Source: Anaerocolumna xylanovorans DSM 12503
GTDB taxonomy: Bacteria; Bacillota; Clostridia; Lachnospirales; Lachnospiraceae
Assembly: GCF_900143645.1 (NCBI RefSeq)
Contig: NZ_FRFD01000003.1
Location: forward strand, 1-64,000
Length of the DNA stretch: 64,000 nt
Direction of reading: 5' to 3'
How positions within the stretch are numbered: the first letter of the stretch is position 1; every line of letters begins with the position of its first letter. Shown here piece after piece: positions 50,243 to 58,512 of this stretch. The notes beneath the pieces are model-generated. The model was not told the DNA's origin. It ran no database searches and saw only the letters and a program-made list of their open reading frames with translations. The position numbers and the translations under genes are program-made.

Positions 50243-52903
50243 ATGAAAAAACTAGTTATTGGAATATTAGCCCATGTGGATGCCGGCAAGACAACATTAT
50301 CAGAAAGTATGCTGTATCTAAGCGGTAAAATAGGAAAGTTAGGCAGGGTAGATAAAAAAGATGCCTATCTGGATACCTATGAGTTAGAAAAGGAAAGGGG
50401 AATCACCATATTCTCCAAGCAGGCAATCTTTGATATAGGCGAAACCCAGATTACCTTATTGGATACTCCGGGACATGTGGATTTTTCCGCGGAGATGGAA
50501 AGGACACTTGGGGTACTGGATTACGCCGTTCTGGTAATCAGCGGTGCAGACGGAATACAGGGGCATACCAAGACCTTATGGCACCTTCTTGATAAGTATC
50601 AGATACCGGTGTTTCTCTTCATCAATAAGATGGACCAGGAGGGAACGAATAAGGATAAACTGATAAAGGAATTAAAGCAGTTAGAGGACGGATGCATCAA
50701 TTTTGAAGATGAGACAGATGGTTTTTACGAGCAGCTTGCCATGTGTGATGAAATTATGATGGAGTCCTATCTGGAAACCGGACGTATTGAAATGGTGCAG
50801 ATGAAAGAAGCCATAAAGAAGCGCAGGGTATTTCCATGTTTTTTTGGTTCTGCTTTAAAGGTAGAAGGTGTGGAGCAGTTACTGCATGGTATCGAAAAGT
50901 ATGCCACAATACCTTCTTATCCCAATGAATTTGGTGCCAGGATATTTAAAATAACAAGGGATGAGCAGGGAAACCGTCTTACTCATCTAAAGCTTACCGG
51001 CGGAAGACTTAAGGTGAAAGATACCCTGACAAATGGTACATGGGAAGAAAAGGTCAATCAGATCCGCCTTTATTCCGGAGAGAAATACGAGGTAGCAGGT
51101 GAAATAGAAGCAGGTTCCATATGTGCAGCAGTAGGACTTAGCATGACAAAAGCCGGAGAAGGACTGGGGATAGAAAGAGCGATTCATACACCGGTATTGG
51201 AACCCGTGTTATCCTATCAGATTATTCTTCCGAAAGACTGTGATCCAAGAGTGATGCTTCCAAAACTTCGCTGTCTTGAGGAAGAGGAACCGCAGCTTCA
51301 TATAGTCTGGGATGAGCAGCTTAAGGAAATTCAGGCACAGATTATGGGAGAGGTGCAGATAGAGATTCTTTGCCATCTGATAGAAAGCCGGTTTGGTATT
51401 CCGGTAGTATTTGGTGACGGAAGGATCGTGTATAAAGAGACAATTGCAGATACTGTAGAAGGGGTGGGGCATTTTGAACCCTTGCGCCATTATGCGGAAG
51501 TTCATCTGCTATTAGAACCGGGGGAACCCGGAAGCGGTCTTGTGTTCGGTTTGAACTGCAGCGAGGATATTCTGGGTAAAAGCTGGCAGAGGCTTATATT
51601 AACCCATCTGGAAGAGAAAGCACATAAAGGAGTGTTAACCGGGGCGGCGGTTACAGATATGAAGATTACCCTGGTCTCCGGCAGAGCACATAATAAACAT
51701 ACGGAGGGCGGAGATTTCAGAGAGGCGACTTACCGCGCGGTACGGCAGGGGCTAAAGGAGGCCAAATCCGTACTGCTAGAGCCCTATTATACCTTCCAGC
51801 TAGAGCTGCCGGAGAGAATGGTCGGAAGAGCCATGACTGATATTGAGAAAATGTGCGGCACAAGTGAGATTGCACAGACCCATAACGGAATGGCATTTCT
51901 TAGAGGCAGTGCCCCGGTTATTACTATGCGAAACTATCAAAAAGAAGTGGCTGCCTACACCCAGGGCCTTGGCAGGTTATTTTGCAGTCTGAAAGGATAT
52001 GAGCCATGCCATAATGCAGAGGAGGTCATTGAAAGCATCGGATACGATTCGGAAAGAGATATGGAAAATCCGACGGGCTCCGTATTTTGCGCACATGGTG
52101 CAGGCTTTTTGGTGGACTGGTATGAAGTAAAGAACTATATGCATATGGAAGGGTATCTGAAAGAGAAGACTAACTTACCGAAAGAAGCAGTCGGAAATAA
52201 ACCCACACAGGCAGAGGATAGGTGGATTAGCTTAGAAGAAGTTGATAAGATAATAGGCAGCATTTCCTATGCAAACCAGGGAAGGAAGTCGGGCTGGAAA
52301 AAGCGCAAAACAGCCCTTGAAAACTATTATGAAAGCATCAGCAGCGGTAAAGCCGGCAACATGGGAATACAGAAAGAAACCAGGGAAGAGTATCTTCTGG
52401 TAGATGGATACAATATCATCTTTGCATGGCCTGAACTTAGTGAACTTGCAGAGGATAATATGGACGGCGCAAGGATGAAGCTGCTGGATAGTTTAAGCAA
52501 TTATCAGGGAATCCGTAAATGCCGGATAATTGTTGTATTTGATGCATACCGGGTTCAAGGGCACCTTGAAGAGGTGATAGATTACCATAATATCCATATG
52601 GTATACACAAAAGAAGCGCAGACAGCGGATCAGTATATTGAAAAATTCGCCCATGATAATCAGAAAAGATACAATATCGTGGTTGCTACCTCGGACGGCT
52701 TGCAGCAGGTTATCATACGGGGAGCCGGATGTTCTCTGTTATCTGCCAGAGAACTAAAGGAAGATATGGAAGAGGCCAGTGAGAGGATGAGGCAGGAATA
52801 TCAGAGCATCCAGGAAAATAAACGAAACCACCTGATAGATAACCTGTCTCCTGAAGCAAAGCAACAGATGGAAAATCTGATAAAGGAAGAAAAGGAGAAG
52901 TAA
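50243..52903 (+). CDS. EF-G/TetM-like ribosomal GTPase fused to a YacP/Rae1-like NYN nuclease domain
   Basis: An 886-residue protein. The first 650 residues follow the ribosomal-protection (TetM/TetO) branch of translation GTPases: G1 AHVDAGKTT (10-18), effector region GITIFSKQ, G3 DTPGH (about 74-78), G4 NKMD (about 128-131), and domain IV/V parts (GEVQIEILCHLIESRFGIPV). After a basic linker, residues 715-860 are a NYN/YacP domain: LLVDGYNIIFAWPEL (D721), VVFDAYRVQG, TADQYIEKFA and VVATSD match the acidic residues of the A-site endoribonuclease Rae1 (YacP). The start has only a distant AAGG site. A tetracycline-protection role alone would not need a nuclease. Encoded as a single-gene unit before a terminator. 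Confidence 0.88.
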   Translation: MKKLVIGILAHVDAGKTTLSESMLYLSGKIGKLGRVDKKDAYLDTYELEKERGITIFSKQAIFDIGETQITLLDTPGHVDFSAEMERTLGVLDYAVLVISGADGIQGHTKTLWHLLDKYQIPVFLFINKMDQEGTNKDKLIKELKQLEDGCINFEDETDGFYEQLAMCDEIMMESYLETGRIEMVQMKEAIKKRRVFPCFFGSALKVEGVEQLLHGIEKYATIPSYPNEFGARIFKITRDEQGNRLTHLKLTGGRLKVKDTLTNGTWEEKVNQIRLYSGEKYEVAGEIEAGSICAAVGLSMTKAGEGLGIERAIHTPVLEPVLSYQIILPKDCDPRVMLPKLRCLEEEEPQLHIVWDEQLKEIQAQIMGEVQIEILCHLIESRFGIPVVFGDGRIVYKETIADTVEGVGHFEPLRHYAEVHLLLEPGEPGSGLVFGLNCSEDILGKSWQRLILTHLEEKAHKGVLTGAAVTDMKITLVSGRAHNKHTEGGDFREATYRAVRQGLKEAKSVLLEPYYTFQLELPERMVGRAMTDIEKMCGTSEIAQTHNGMAFLRGSAPVITMRNYQKEVAAYTQGLGRLFCSLKGYEPCHNAEEVIESIGYDSERDMENPTGSVFCAHGAGFLVDWYEVKNYMHMEGYLKEKTNLPKEAVGNKPTQAEDRWISLEEVDKIIGSISYANQGRKSGWKKRKTALENYYESISSGKAGNMGIQKETREEYLLVDGYNIIFAWPELSELAEDNMDGARMKLLDSLSNYQGIRKCRIIVVFDAYRVQGHLEEVIDYHNIHMVYTKEAQTADQYIEKFAHDNQKRYNIVVATSDGLQQVIIRGAGCSLLSARELKEDMEEASERMRQEYQSIQENKRNHLIDNLSPEAKQQMENLIKEEKEK

Positions 52904-52932
52904 ACAAGAATGTTTGCTTCCCCTTTTCTTTT
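52894..52932. terminator. Bidirectional terminator overlapping the fusion gene stop
   Basis: Stem GAAGTAAAC / GTTTGCTTC with loop AAGAAT (one G-U pair), followed by CCCCTTTTCTTTT; the upstream A-rich side serves the converging minus-strand gene. Confidence 0.75.
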
Positions 52933-52937
52933 ATGTA

Positions 52938-53498
52938 TCAGGGATAAAATTCTTCAAGATATTCCAATAGTCCCATTCTGGAAAACAGGCGGTCTGCCGC
53001 TAAGGGCTTTGTACGGCGCTGTTTGCCTGAAAGTATTTCCTCTGCAACATTCTTTGCTTTAAGAGGTAATACCCTTAACAGCATGGCAGAGACAATATCG
53101 TCATAGCTTATCATAAAGTTACTTGGCATAACAAGCATATTTTCATAAAATACGTGAAAGCCCTTTTGTTCCAGCTGCCGGATAATGCGTACACGACATG
53201 CGGTATTGGGGCTGATTTCTCCACCCCCGGAAACAGAGATGACCGAAGAACGTTGCTTTTTGCCCCTTGGCAAGGATGAAATCCATTCTTCCAGAAGCTT
53301 TGGGGCGTTAAAAGCATAAACAGGGTAAAGGATAAGGAGCAGGTCAGCCTCATATTGCAGGGAACCCTTTAAGGGAAGTTCTGCTTTGCTTATAAGAATG
53401 CCTTTTTCCAAAAAGATTTTTTCCAGGTTACCGGCAATCAGCGCGGTGCCTCCGGTACCACTGAAAAACATAAGATGGATTGTTTTAACAGATTGCAT
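52938..53498 (-). CDS. Flavodoxin-like protein (EFR1 type without ferredoxin part)
   Basis: A 186-residue protein whose N-terminus (IHLMFFSGTGGTALIAGNLE) is the flavodoxin FMN loop seen in EFR1-type flavodoxin/ferredoxin fusions, followed by LYPVYAFNAPKLLEEWI and SVSGGGE. The C-terminal [4Fe-4S] ferredoxin half of EFR1 proteins is missing; the chain ends in LLEYLEEFYP. Start 53498 uses AAGGAG 8 nt upstream. It follows the MATE gene by 14 nt in a minus-strand operon with a MarR regulator. Likely a soluble electron carrier. Confidence 0.82.
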   Translation of the reverse strand: MQSVKTIHLMFFSGTGGTALIAGNLEKIFLEKGILISKAELPLKGSLQYEADLLLILYPVYAFNAPKLLEEWISSLPRGKKQRSSVISVSGGGEISPNTACRVRIIRQLEQKGFHVFYENMLVMPSNFMISYDDIVSAMLLRVLPLKAKNVAEEILSGKQRRTKPLAADRLFSRMGLLEYLEEFYP

Positions 53499-53512
53499 AA
53501 TTGACTCCTTTC

Positions 53513-54799
53513 TTATATGCGGCGGCTTTTTATCCGCAAAAAGATTCCGGTAAAGAGGAGTAAGAGCTGTACCAAAGCAACGGCAATCCATACACCGTTT
53601 ATGCCAAAAATCTTCGGCAGAATAAATGCTGCAAGTGGCAGCAGTACAAAAGCTTCTCCATAAACCATAACGGCAGCATTTCTGCTCTTTTTTACAGCGT
53701 TGAAATATTCCGTAGTCACACGGGAAAAAGCATACAGCGGCAGTGACAGGGCACATAGCGGCAACGCTGTTTGCAGGACCCTTGCTGTTTCCCCCGATAC
53801 ACCAAAGAAGTCCGCAATGGGATTACGCAGCAGGATAATGGCGGCAGTAGCAAGGATGCCAATAACAAAGGCCATAGCATAAGTCCATTTCCGGAAGGTC
53901 TTTACTGCCTGGGGGTTCTTTGCTCCATAATAGAAGCTGATCAAGGGCTGGGTACCTTCCCCTACTCCCTGTAAAAGGAGCTGCCCGATGCTTAGGACAT
54001 AGGAAATAACCGCAAAGGCGGCAATTGCCGTGGTACCGCCATAGGTAACTGCCTGCCGGTTAATAATAAGTATGGTCAAAGAGGGAATAAAGCTTAAACC
54101 AAAAACAGGTATTCCCACCTTAGCAATGTGGCAAAGCATATTTTTCTCCAGTTTATAACAGGAAGAAGGAATCCGGCTCTCCTTTTTAAATAAAATAAAT
54201 AATGCAGGAATGCAGGTAATAAATTGCCCCACCAGAGTAGCCAATGCAGCGCCCCTGACACCAAAGCCAAGAAGCATAACAAATACGCCGCTTAAAACCG
54301 TATCAATAGTAAAATTCATCAGCATCAAAGACATGGCAATCATGGGTTTGTTCTGATTGCGGAGTAAAGGCGTGACTCCGGTAGCAAAGACTTGCACAAC
54401 AGCTCCGCAGGCAAGGATTTTTATATATTCACTGCCTAATGTAAGAATTTCGCCTTCCGCTCCCATTAAACGCAGCAGCGGCTTTCCAAACAGAAGCAAA
54501 AATGCGGTAATTACAAGGGAAGATAACAGCAATGCAACCAACGTGTTGCCAAAAGCTTTATCGGCTCTTTTTTTATCGCCTGCTCCCATATAGTTGGAGA
54601 TATTAACAGAGCCACCCATACCGATTCCGGTTCCGATATCCAATATCAATGCGGCAAGGGGCCAGGCCACATTAATACTGGCAAGACCGACATCTCCCAC
54701 TGTACGTCCTACAAAGAAGCCATCCACGCTGACATAAATGCCGGTTACCAAAAAGGTAATCATGGACGGCAGGATGTATTTCCAAAATTGCTTTTTCAT
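53513..54799 (-). CDS. MATE family efflux transporter
   Basis: A 428-residue multidrug/toxin exporter with about twelve membrane segments and the MATE internal duplication (FFVGRTVGDVGLASINVAWP near the start; GVGEGTQPLISFYYGAKN near the middle of the second half). It exports cationic drugs or metabolites with Na+ or H+. TGGAGG lies 6 nt upstream. It stands between marR and the flavodoxin gene, so MarR probably derepresses both upon drug exposure. Confidence 0.92.
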   Translation of the reverse strand: MKKQFWKYILPSMITFLVTGIYVSVDGFFVGRTVGDVGLASINVAWPLAALILDIGTGIGMGGSVNISNYMGAGDKKRADKAFGNTLVALLLSSLVITAFLLLFGKPLLRLMGAEGEILTLGSEYIKILACGAVVQVFATGVTPLLRNQNKPMIAMSLMLMNFTIDTVLSGVFVMLLGFGVRGAALATLVGQFITCIPALFILFKKESRIPSSCYKLEKNMLCHIAKVGIPVFGLSFIPSLTILIINRQAVTYGGTTAIAAFAVISYVLSIGQLLLQGVGEGTQPLISFYYGAKNPQAVKTFRKWTYAMAFVIGILATAAIILLRNPIADFFGVSGETARVLQTALPLCALSLPLYAFSRVTTEYFNAVKKSRNAAVMVYGEAFVLLPLAAFILPKIFGINGVWIAVALVQLLLLFTGIFLRIKSRRI

Positions 54800-54836
54800 T
54801 CATAAACCTCCAAAATAAAACCAGTGTACGGATGCA

Positions 54837-55292
54837 TTATAACTTTTCATTCTTATTTAATGCATCCTTTAGATTATGATAAAAGGCCCAATTGCCCTTT
54901 ATCAGCCCTTCCCGCTCTGAGAGACTCATATGCCTAAAAGCTTCCTGCTCAAAGGCAAGCAGATCAGATAGAAGAAGGTCTGCATATTGCTGCCCGGCTG
55001 TGGTGAGCGTAATAATCTTGCTGCGCTTATCATCTTTGGCGGTTTCTCTTGTAAGATATCCCTTTCTTTCAAAAGAATCCAGGATAGTGTTTACGGTCTG
55101 CTTTGGGAAAAGCAGACTTTCACAAAGAAACCGTAAAGTACATTGGTCCGGATATTCGTGGATGATATAAAGTGTAAACAGGGAATTTATCGTAAGACCG
55201 TATCTTTTGGCCCAATTCTCATAAATGAAATTAACACCCCAATAAACATCGTAATAGTTTTTGATCTCCTGCCTGATATCATTATTGCACAT
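54837..55292 (-). CDS. MarR family transcriptional regulator
   Basis: A 151-residue winged-helix protein: LRFLCESLLFPKQTVNTILD is the helix-turn-helix and DKRSKIITLT the wing. It is first in the operon with the MATE exporter and flavodoxin. ATG 55292 is preferred to TTG 55298 because AGGAGG sits 9 nt before it. The inverted repeat GTCCG-TATT-CGGAC about 31 bp upstream is a likely autoregulatory site. Confidence 0.88.
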   Translation of the reverse strand: MCNNDIRQEIKNYYDVYWGVNFIYENWAKRYGLTINSLFTLYIIHEYPDQCTLRFLCESLLFPKQTVNTILDSFERKGYLTRETAKDDKRSKIITLTTAGQQYADLLLSDLLAFEQEAFRHMSLSEREGLIKGNWAFYHNLKDALNKNEKL

Positions 55293-55322
55293 GAACAAAA
55301 GCCTCCTGGTATATATAAATTA

Positions 55323-55336
55323 GTCCGTATTCGGAC
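55323..55336 (-). promoter_or_regulatory. Palindrome GTCCG-TATT-CGGAC
   Basis: Perfect 5-bp inverted repeat in AT-rich sequence upstream of the marR-MATE operon; placement fits a MarR operator. Confidence 0.6.
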
Positions 55337-55425
55337 AAAATTAATAATAACATAGTTTTGTATTTTTTTCTATAGCTTTTCCTCTAAAATTTATTTTAAA
55401 AACAGTTATGAAATTAGAATTAATA

Positions 55426-55492
55426 TTGACATATGCTGGGTGTTATATTATCATAATCATAACAGCGTTATTAAATTTAACACTGTTATGAT
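55426..55492 (+). promoter_or_regulatory. tetR promoter with two adjacent operators
   Basis: TTGACA at 55426-55431 and TATCAT at 55449-55454 (17-bp spacer). Downstream ATCATAACAG (55456-55465) and CTGTTATGAT (55483-55492) are inverted, and each half contains its own small palindrome (ATAACAGCGTTAT and TAACACTGTTA). This is a typical layout for two TetR dimers repressing their own operon. Confidence 0.75.
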
Positions 55493-55510
55493 TTTATGGA
55501 GGAATATTTT

Positions 55511-56098
55511 ATGGCACGGGAAGAGCAAAAAATGCGCAGTGAAATAGTTCGAAGGGAGATTCTTGATACAGCATTGGAAATCGGCATCAGAGAGGGCTTT
55601 GAGGAGGTATCCATAAGGAAAATCATCAAAAAGATGAAATACTCTACAGGTGTTATATACCATCATTTCAAAGATAAACAGGAAATTATAGACGCAATAG
55701 AAGAAACACAGACAGAATGGCTGCGTACTCAAATCATGGAAGTGCTGGATAACGAAAAGGACATTGTCTCCGAAATGGAAGCGGTATTTCATAGAATTAT
55801 GAAGCTGGCATTTGAAGAACCTGAAAAATACAACTTAATTGTCCTGCATAAATATAGCAGACGAATAGCAGAAAAACCTCAGTGGATATCCCATTTGAGC
55901 GAAAGGCTGAAAGCAGGAATGGAAAGAGGGTTGATAAAAAAAATGGACCCTGAAAAAGCTGCTTTTGCTATTTGGAGTTCTTTTCTGGGTTTTCATCTTA
56001 TGATTTCAAGGCATACAGATATGACAATGGAACAGGCAGAAGAGATGTTTAAGGTTCAATATAATATTATCTTAAAGGGGGTTCTTTATCATGAGTAA
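55511..56098 (+). CDS. TetR family transcriptional regulator
   Basis: A 195-residue TetR-type repressor. The N-terminal helix-turn-helix reads VSIRKIIKKMKYSTGVIYHH and is followed by FKDKQEI; the rest is a helical ligand and dimer domain. Start 55511 uses GGAGGAAT 8 nt upstream. It overlaps the flavodoxin gene by 8 nt, and two operator palindromes lie between its promoter and start, so it represses the three-gene unit tetR-flavodoxin-FMN protein. The inducer is unknown. Confidence 0.9.
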   Translation: MAREEQKMRSEIVRREILDTALEIGIREGFEEVSIRKIIKKMKYSTGVIYHHFKDKQEIIDAIEETQTEWLRTQIMEVLDNEKDIVSEMEAVFHRIMKLAFEEPEKYNLIVLHKYSRRIAEKPQWISHLSERLKAGMERGLIKKMDPEKAAFAIWSSFLGFHLMISRHTDMTMEQAEEMFKVQYNIILKGVLYHE

Positions 56099-56516
56099 AT
56101 CACGTATTGTATATGCAACCAAGACCAGGCACTCTAAAAAGCTTGCACTGGCAATGGGAAAGGCTTTAAATGTTCAGGCAGATAATGTAGCAGATAATCC
56201 TGCTTTAGAAGAGGTGGGGTTACTTTTCATTGTCGGCGGTATTTACGGAGGAGGAAGTCTTCCGGAGCTATTGGAGTTTGTAAAGAAGTTAGACAAAGAA
56301 AAAGTAAAAAAAGCTGCCCTCGTAACTTCCAGTGCAACAAAAAAACAGGGGCAGGATATGATACGAAAGCTTCTGGAGGAAAAAGGGATTCCGGTTGCAG
56401 AGGAATTGTTAAGTCAGGGTAGCTTTTTATTTATGAAAATAGGCCATCCCGGTAAAGATGATGTGAAAGAAGCGGCAGAGTTTGCTGTCAGGCTGTCGGA
56501 AAGAGTGAAGGAGTAG
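56091..56516 (+). CDS. Flavodoxin family protein
   Basis: A 141-residue flavodoxin-like protein. The FMN loop is YATKTRHSKKLALAMG (residues 8-23), with KTRHS in place of the usual TGNT; GGIYGGG (about 52-58) and TSSATKK follow. It may bind FMN differently or use it loosely. It starts inside the tetR gene and ends directly before the FMN-binding protein gene, so the two make a probable electron-transfer pair under TetR control. Confidence 0.85.
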   Translation: MSKSRIVYATKTRHSKKLALAMGKALNVQADNVADNPALEEVGLLFIVGGIYGGGSLPELLEFVKKLDKEKVKKAALVTSSATKKQGQDMIRKLLEEKGIPVAEELLSQGSFLFMKIGHPGKDDVKEAAEFAVRLSERVKE

Positions 56517-56909
56517 ATGAAAAAGGCAGGTATAGTTCTTTTTATTATAATTATTATTGTCCTGGGAGCTTATTTATGGATGGCTGGCAGTGCAAAAAGT
56601 GAATTAGCAGCAATGGTGTATGAGAACGTTGATATGAATCTGGTGGCGGACGGCACCTATTATGGGGAAGCAGATGCAGGCATGGTTTTTGTCAAAGTCA
56701 GCGTGACAGTGAAGGATCACTCGATAGAAAAGATTGCTATTATAGAGCATAAAAACGGATTGGGCAGTAAAGCGGAAGCTATCACAAAAGACATGATAGC
56801 TGGGAACAGCTATCATGTGGATGCCGTCAGCGGTGCAACGTTTTCCAGTGAAACGATAAAAAGTGCCGTCAGCAAGGCATTAAAAGAAGGTTACAATAGT
56901 GGCAGATGA
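56517..56909 (+). CDS. Membrane-anchored FMN-binding domain protein (flavinylation site)
   Basis: A 130-residue protein with an N-terminal membrane anchor (GIVLFIIIIIVLGAYLW, residues 5-21) and an extracytoplasmic FMN-binding domain of the NqrC/RnfG type. VSGATFSS (about residues 103-110) is the S-G-A-T motif where ApbE attaches FMN covalently to the threonine. Its ATG follows the flavodoxin stop without gap. It probably passes electrons across or along the outer face of the membrane. No apbE gene is in the window. Confidence 0.88.
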   Translation: MKKAGIVLFIIIIIVLGAYLWMAGSAKSELAAMVYENVDMNLVADGTYYGEADAGMVFVKVSVTVKDHSIEKIAIIEHKNGLGSKAEAITKDMIAGNSYHVDAVSGATFSSETIKSAVSKALKEGYNSGR

Positions 56910-56927
56910 AGGGGAAAAGGCCGGTAT

Positions 56928-56967
56928 ATATCACCAACTGAAAGCCATCGCCTGCAGTTGGTGATAT
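56928..56967. terminator. Long hairpin between converging operons
   Basis: Perfect 13-bp stem ATATCACCAACTG / CAGTTGGTGATAT with a 14-nt loop. The T run is poor, but its position between converging genes supports a terminator role. Confidence 0.55.
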
Positions 56968-57008
56968 CCATTATATTATGATAAGGAACTTTTAACAGGC
57001 CTTCTGAT

Positions 57009-57404
57009 TTATTTATCGCTTTTTTCTACCAGTTCCAATTCTACACCATTAGGGTCCTGAATCAGCATACCGCGGCAATGAAGCTTATCCATTAGGGTTG
57101 GCGGCATAATAACCGGTACATTGTATCTTAAAAACATGTCGTGATAAGAATTCAGATTGTCGACCTCAAATGCAAGATGGCGGAAACAGCCTAATGTTTT
57201 TTGCGTATTGGCGGACTTGGGCTCTTTTGTATAATAATTAATCAGTTCCAGTCTGATCCGGCCTGGCAAGGAATAGTAGGTTATACATGAATCCCCCATA
57301 TCAATGGTTTCCAGTTTCTCAAAATGCAATATTTTGGAGTAAAATATATCGGATTGCTCCTGATCAAGTACATTAATTGTAAAGTGGTCAATTCCGGTTA
57401 TCAT
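57009..57404 (-). CDS. VOC (glyoxalase-like) family protein
   Basis: A 131-residue vicinal-oxygen-chelate protein: GIDHFTINV at residues 4-12 and a second FRHLAFEVDNL near residue 78 give the paired beta-alpha-beta modules; H7 and E near GVELELVEK are the expected metal ligands. Start 57404 follows GCGGGGTG. It lies 22 nt after the dehydrogenase gene, last in the minus-strand catabolic operon; such proteins act as epimerases, lyases or isomerases. Reaction here unknown. Confidence 0.82.
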   Translation of the reverse strand: MITGIDHFTINVLDQEQSDIFYSKILHFEKLETIDMGDSCITYYSLPGRIRLELINYYTKEPKSANTQKTLGCFRHLAFEVDNLNSYHDMFLRYNVPVIMPPTLMDKLHCRGMLIQDPNGVELELVEKSDK

Positions 57405-57426
57405 AGCAGCACCCCGCATTAATTCA

Positions 57427-58500
57427 TTAATTTTCCAGTATGATACGTTCTTTAATCTCCGGGCTGACAAGTACTTTTACCAGTTTCTTGTTTTCCTGGA
57501 TTTCTTTTAGAGCGGACTCCAGTTCTTCAAGGGGGACGATCATGGATATTAGAGGAGTGGGGTCGATCCGGTTATATTGTAAGAGTTTAATGGCGTCACC
57601 CCAATCGTTGCCAATCCCTGCACAGCTTCCGGATACCCTCTTTTCATGCAGCACGAATTGATAAGGAGAAATGCTCATCTGGTCGGTTTCCTTGCAGATA
57701 CCAAAGGATTCTACTTTACCGCCTCTTCGCACCATCTGGAATGCCTGCTCATAGGTCCTGGGATTTCCCACTGCTTCAAGAACGTAATCAGCACCGATTC
57801 CGCCGGTCAGGCGCTTAACCTCAGCAACGGTGTCAGGTGTTTCGGTGAAATCAATAATATAATCAGCGCACATTTCTTTTGCCATTTTCAAGCGGTCTTT
57901 ATTTCCGTCAATGACAATAATGGGAGCGGCACCTCTTAATTTTGCGAGGCAGCCATGAATAATGCCAAGACCGGAACCGATAATAACGACACTTCCGGCA
58001 ATATTGCAGTCCATATTGCGGGATGCCTGGATTGCGGTGGTAAGAGGTTCAACAAAGGCTGCCTTGTAGTCGTCAACCTCATCCGGAACATGGTAAACAT
58101 TCTTCCAGGGAACTTTGATGTATTCCGCAAATCCACCCGGCAAATCCTTGGTACTGATGCCTATTTGTTCAAAGGATTCGCAAAGCAGTCCGTCACCATG
58201 CCGGCAGTAATAGCAGGTGCCGCAGTTAATAACAATATCTGCACTAACACGATCCCCTATATGTATGCCCTTGGCATTCTTACCCGCTTCGGCAACTGTA
58301 CCAAAGAATTCATGCCCTGTAATAAGAGGCAGCTTTTCGGGAACATATTTTCCTGTGAAAATACTCCAATCGGAACCGCAGATTCCGCAATATTTAATCT
58401 TAATAAGGACCTCGTCATCCGTAATTTCAGGAACAGGTACTTCTTTTAAGGTCATCTTATAGGGAGCTTCCACTACCTGAGCTTTCATCATTTTACTCAT
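57427..58500 (-). CDS. Zinc-dependent medium-chain alcohol/polyol dehydrogenase
   Basis: A 357-residue MDR-family enzyme of the sorbitol/threonine dehydrogenase type. Catalytic zinc: C38-like in KYCGICGSDWS and H-E in ITGHEFFG; structural zinc: CGTCYYCRHGDGLLC. The Rossmann loop GSGLGIIHG near residue 171 binds NAD(P). It would oxidise a sugar alcohol or hydroxy-acid. It is encoded between the isomerase and VOC genes, 12 nt after the former. Substrate cannot be read from sequence. Confidence 0.9.
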   Translation of the reverse strand: MSKMMKAQVVEAPYKMTLKEVPVPEITDDEVLIKIKYCGICGSDWSIFTGKYVPEKLPLITGHEFFGTVAEAGKNAKGIHIGDRVSADIVINCGTCYYCRHGDGLLCESFEQIGISTKDLPGGFAEYIKVPWKNVYHVPDEVDDYKAAFVEPLTTAIQASRNMDCNIAGSVVIIGSGLGIIHGCLAKLRGAAPIIVIDGNKDRLKMAKEMCADYIIDFTETPDTVAEVKRLTGGIGADYVLEAVGNPRTYEQAFQMVRRGGKVESFGICKETDQMSISPYQFVLHEKRVSGSCAGIGNDWGDAIKLLQYNRIDPTPLISMIVPLEELESALKEIQENKKLVKVLVSPEIKERIILEN

Positions 58501-58512
58501 GATACTACCTCC

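Noticed and set aside
50243..52903. Plain tetracycline resistance gene (tetM/tetO)
   Set aside because: The chain is about 250 residues longer than TetM and carries a NYN nuclease-like domain; nearby genes show no mobile element or resistance context.
57955..58449. 164-codon plus-strand open frame inside the zinc dehydrogenase gene
   Set aside because: Antisense shadow of a gene with clear zinc and NAD motifs.
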